Part shown: positions 63,802 to 64,000 of the stretch, piece after piece
Position numbering within the stretch: the stretch's first letter is position 1
Layout of the letters: each line of letters opens with the position of its first letter
DNA from: CAYYIS01 sp964470965
GTDB taxonomy: Bacteria > JAAXHH01 > JABIQT01
Length of the DNA: 64,000 nt
Direction of reading: 5' to 3'
Assembly (NCBI GenBank): GCA_964470965.1
Contig: CAYYIS010000019.1
Location: 15,826 to 79,825 of the forward strand
The notes under the pieces: generated by a model
What the model was told of the DNA's origin: nothing
Seen by the model: the letters and a program-made list of their open reading frames with translations, nothing else
The model's database searches: none
Program-made: the position numbers and the translations under genes

Positions 63802-64000
63802 GTGAAACTCAAAGACACAGCCCCACGGAGACTGCGGATGATACACCGGCCGCTGGTCTACCTCACAGCCATTAGCTCTGTACCCATTGTATCGGCCGCC
63901 GCTTATGCTCAAGACGGAAATATCAAGATCGTCGTTACCACGCAGTTCGGTGATATAGAGTTGGTTCTCAACCCGGTTGAAGCACCGACCACGACCGCCA
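63802..64000 (+). CDS. cyclophilin-type peptidyl-prolyl isomerase, N-terminal part
   Basis: The gene runs off the right edge after 66 codons. A signal peptide (LVYLTAISSVPIVSAAAYA) precedes IVVTTQFGDIELVLNPVEAPTT, the start of a cyclophilin domain, so this is likely a periplasmic prolyl isomerase. GTG 63802 or ATG 63838 may start it. It follows hom by 8 bases. Confidence 0.85.
   Translation, partial: MKLKDTAPRRLRMIHRPLVYLTAISSVPIVSAAAYAQDGNIKIVVTTQFGDIELVLNPVEAPTTTA

Overview
This is a bacterial scaffold, GC roughly mid-50s percent by eye, containing one 100-base run of N (6625-6724), so it is probably a metagenome-assembled genome. The gene content suggests an uncultured marine-type bacterium with a Gram-negative-style envelope: lipoproteins, a GWxTD-type lipoprotein, CRTAC1/ASPIC proteins, a c-di-AMP receptor, and many phytanoyl-CoA-dioxygenase-like (PhyH) enzymes next to sugar isomerases, Gfo/Idh dehydrogenases and sialidase-like proteins. 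That mixture recalls Latescibacterota, Poribacteria or related FCB-side lineages. The phylum is an inference; no rRNA gene is present.

Layout. 1-1009: end of miaB, a Mn-type superoxide dismutase and a strong terminator. 1060-1737: a decayed zinc alcohol dehydrogenase. 1738-6432: an operon for a membrane multihaem cytochrome c and an ASPIC/UnbV protein. 6848-12211: a tightly overlapping operon (ClpX-like ATPase, ThiD-ThiN fusion, ABC exporter, glutamine amidotransferase), preceded by a tRNA-binding-domain protein. 13369-30202: an accessory region with sialidase-like, PhyH, epimerase, P-loop kinase, c-di-AMP receptor plus MFS-HEAT transporter, mannonate dehydratase, aldo/keto reductase, response regulator, LRR lipoprotein, two more PhyH genes, a PhnZ-type phosphonate oxygenase, a PLP decarboxylase and a TIM-barrel isomerase. 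30224-41249: housekeeping and envelope genes (TPR lipoprotein, tRNA-Gly, ddl, hemW, two signal peptidases, lepA, ECF sigma/anti-sigma, PspC and FHA proteins). 41701-60093: a second accessory region (phosphoesterase, SurE, Ldh_2 dehydrogenase, four PhyH genes, GDSL esterase, serine hydrolase, phosphotransferase, LarA-like protein, two amidohydrolases, a TauD-type dioxygenase and a second sialidase-like protein). 60485-64000: GWxTD/TPR lipoprotein, homoserine dehydrogenase and the start of a cyclophilin.

Together the accessory genes look like catabolism of modified sugars, hydroxy acids and phosphonates, with nine Fe(II)/2-oxoglutarate-type oxygenase genes in 64 kb. Two sialidase-like genes are each paired with one. 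Several promoters share a TTGACA-N17-TATATT form, which helps fix start codons. The most unusual units are the c-di-AMP receptor translationally coupled to an MFS-HEAT fusion, the PhyH/GDSL operon at 48536-51723, and the PhyH/PhnZ convergent pair at 26525-27765.
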